This document shows, one piece after another, positions 63,329-64,000 of a DNA stretch of 64,000 bases. The position numbers and the translations under genes are program-made. Source of the DNA: Chromobacterium amazonense (GTDB taxonomy: Bacteria; Pseudomonadota; Gammaproteobacteria; Burkholderiales; Chromobacteriaceae); assembly GCF_001855565.1 (NCBI RefSeq), contig NZ_MKCR01000002.1, positions 186,001 to 250,000 on the forward strand, given 5' to 3'. Under the pieces are notes generated by a model. The model had not been told where the DNA came from. It saw only the letters and a list, made by a program, of their open reading frames with translations, and made no database searches. Numbering within the stretch: position 1 is the first letter of the stretch; the number at the start of each line of letters is the position of its first letter.

Positions 63329-64000
63329 TCCAGACACTCCTTCAGCCAGGCTTCCACCTGCTCGGCATCAAACGCCGGCGCGATCAGCTCGAAGCGGCTG
63401 TCGCGCCGCCAGGACACCTGGGCCGCGCCCCACTGTCCGGCCGCCCAGTTCAGCCACACCCAGCTGTCCAGCACGCGGAACACGCCCTTAGCGCGCACCA
63501 AACCCGGTACGCTCTTGGGCAAGTCGTCGAAGAAGCGGGTCAGCCGCTCGCCGTCGAAATTCAGTTCGGGATCGAAGGTCCAGCCGGCCGACTGCCAAGC
63601 ACTGGCATTGTCCGGCAGCACCGCCGGGCGGTAGCGCGGCTTGGCGGCGAGCTCGGCGTCCAGCCAGGCCACGTCCAGTTGGCCGTCGCGCACTTCGCCG
63701 ATCAGCGATTTGGGCGGAAACAGCGCCGCCGCCTGCGCGCGGAAGGCTTCCATGGTGGGGATGTCGGCGGTGTCTATCTTGTTGGCCACCAACACATCGG
63801 CGATGGAAATCTGGTCGCGGTACAGCGGCTGACGGTGGTAGTCGGGCTGGATGAACTGGCGCGGGTCCACCAGCGTCAACACCGCGGCCACTTCCAGCGC
63901 CTCGCCCAGCGGCTTGGCGCGCAATTCGTCGATGACGCCGGCGGCGTGGGCCAGGCCGCTGGCCTCGATCAGCAGGCGATCCGGCTTCTCGCGGCGCAAC
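63325..64000 (-). CDS. CobW-family GTPase (COG0523), C-terminal part (cut by window edge)
   Basis: The C-terminal 225 residues of a G3E-family GTPase of the CobW/YjiA type, which acts as a zinc chaperone in low-zinc conditions. Visible parts include LLIEASGLAHAAGVIDEL, VLTLVDPRQFIQPDY and ADVLVANKIDTADI (the NKxD guanine-binding motif), and the CobW C-terminal domain ending FVLDSW-like RVLDSWVWLNW. Walker A and the CxCC motif lie beyond the right edge. It appears to be upstream of the small His-rich gene and znuCBA in one operon. The promoter (and any Zur site) is outside the window. Confidence 0.85.
   Translation of the reverse strand, partial: LRREKPDRLLIEASGLAHAAGVIDELRAKPLGEALEVAAVLTLVDPRQFIQPDYHRQPLYRDQISIADVLVANKIDTADIPTMEAFRAQAAALFPPKSLIGEVRDGQLDVAWLDAELAAKPRYRPAVLPDNASAWQSAGWTFDPELNFDGERLTRFFDDLPKSVPGLVRAKGVFRVLDSWVWLNWAAGQWGAAQVSWRRDSRFELIAPAFDAEQVEAWLKECLE

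Overview
The window is GC-rich, densely packed proteobacterial chromosome, most likely from the Neisseriales and probably a Chromobacterium-like organism. This is an inference. It rests on a ribosomal protein S1 that closely resembles the neisserial one, a free-living motile and chemotactic gene set, and the overall gene repertoire. No rRNA, tRNA, CRISPR array, insertion sequence or prophage was found.

Layout. Positions 1-13.3 kb carry a flagellar locus: fliG(partial)-fliF-fliE on the minus strand, divergent from fliM-fliN-fliP-fliQ-fliR-flhB-flhA. After it come a response regulator, a hybrid sensor kinase with an exported partner protein, and a flagellin. The short FliM without a CheY-binding peptide and the gene order resemble lateral (secondary) flagellar systems. 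Positions 13.5-17.6 kb hold a serine-carboxypeptidase-like protein that has lost its catalytic triad, a class III CoA-transferase and an MFS transporter. Positions 17.6-23.4 kb are a complete ribose operon (rbsK-D-A-C-B plus a Cra/LacI-type regulator). Positions 23.7-28.1 kb hold mgtC, zapE, a periplasmic solute-binding protein, a YfcF-type GST and cysM. Positions 28.3-37.9 kb are a lactate-use operon (lutA-lutC-lutB-dld-lldP) and its FadR-type regulator. The two are separated by cheV, and each has a TGGT-N3-ACCA operator in front. Positions 37.9-48.6 kb carry envelope and housekeeping genes: hldD, a DUF924 gene, hldA, ugd, pyrF, lapB, lapA, ihfB, rpsA and cmk, divergent from aroA. Positions 48.6-56.1 kb hold a MazG-like hydrolase whose ribosome-binding site lies inside a perfect 13-bp hairpin, a cytochrome b561, and the fructose PTS (fruR divergent from fruB-K-A). 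Positions 56.1-60.6 kb hold a GST, a GFA protein, a phasin-like protein, a LysR regulator, an enoyl-CoA hydratase and a TauE/SafE-like membrane protein. From 60.6 kb to the right edge is a zinc-uptake operon (znuA-B-C, a His-rich small membrane protein, and a CobW GTPase cut by the window edge).

How the genes work together. The sugar loci (rbs, fru) and the lactate locus each carry their own regulator with recognisable candidate operators. The flagellar export and basal-body genes are joined by short overlaps that suggest translational coupling. The most unusual items are the inactive S10-family protein beside the flagellin, the start-codon-sequestering hairpin before the MazG-like gene, the kinase/periplasmic-protein pair whose molybdopterin-like domain appears to lack its cofactor cysteine, and the His-rich 61-residue protein in the zinc operon.
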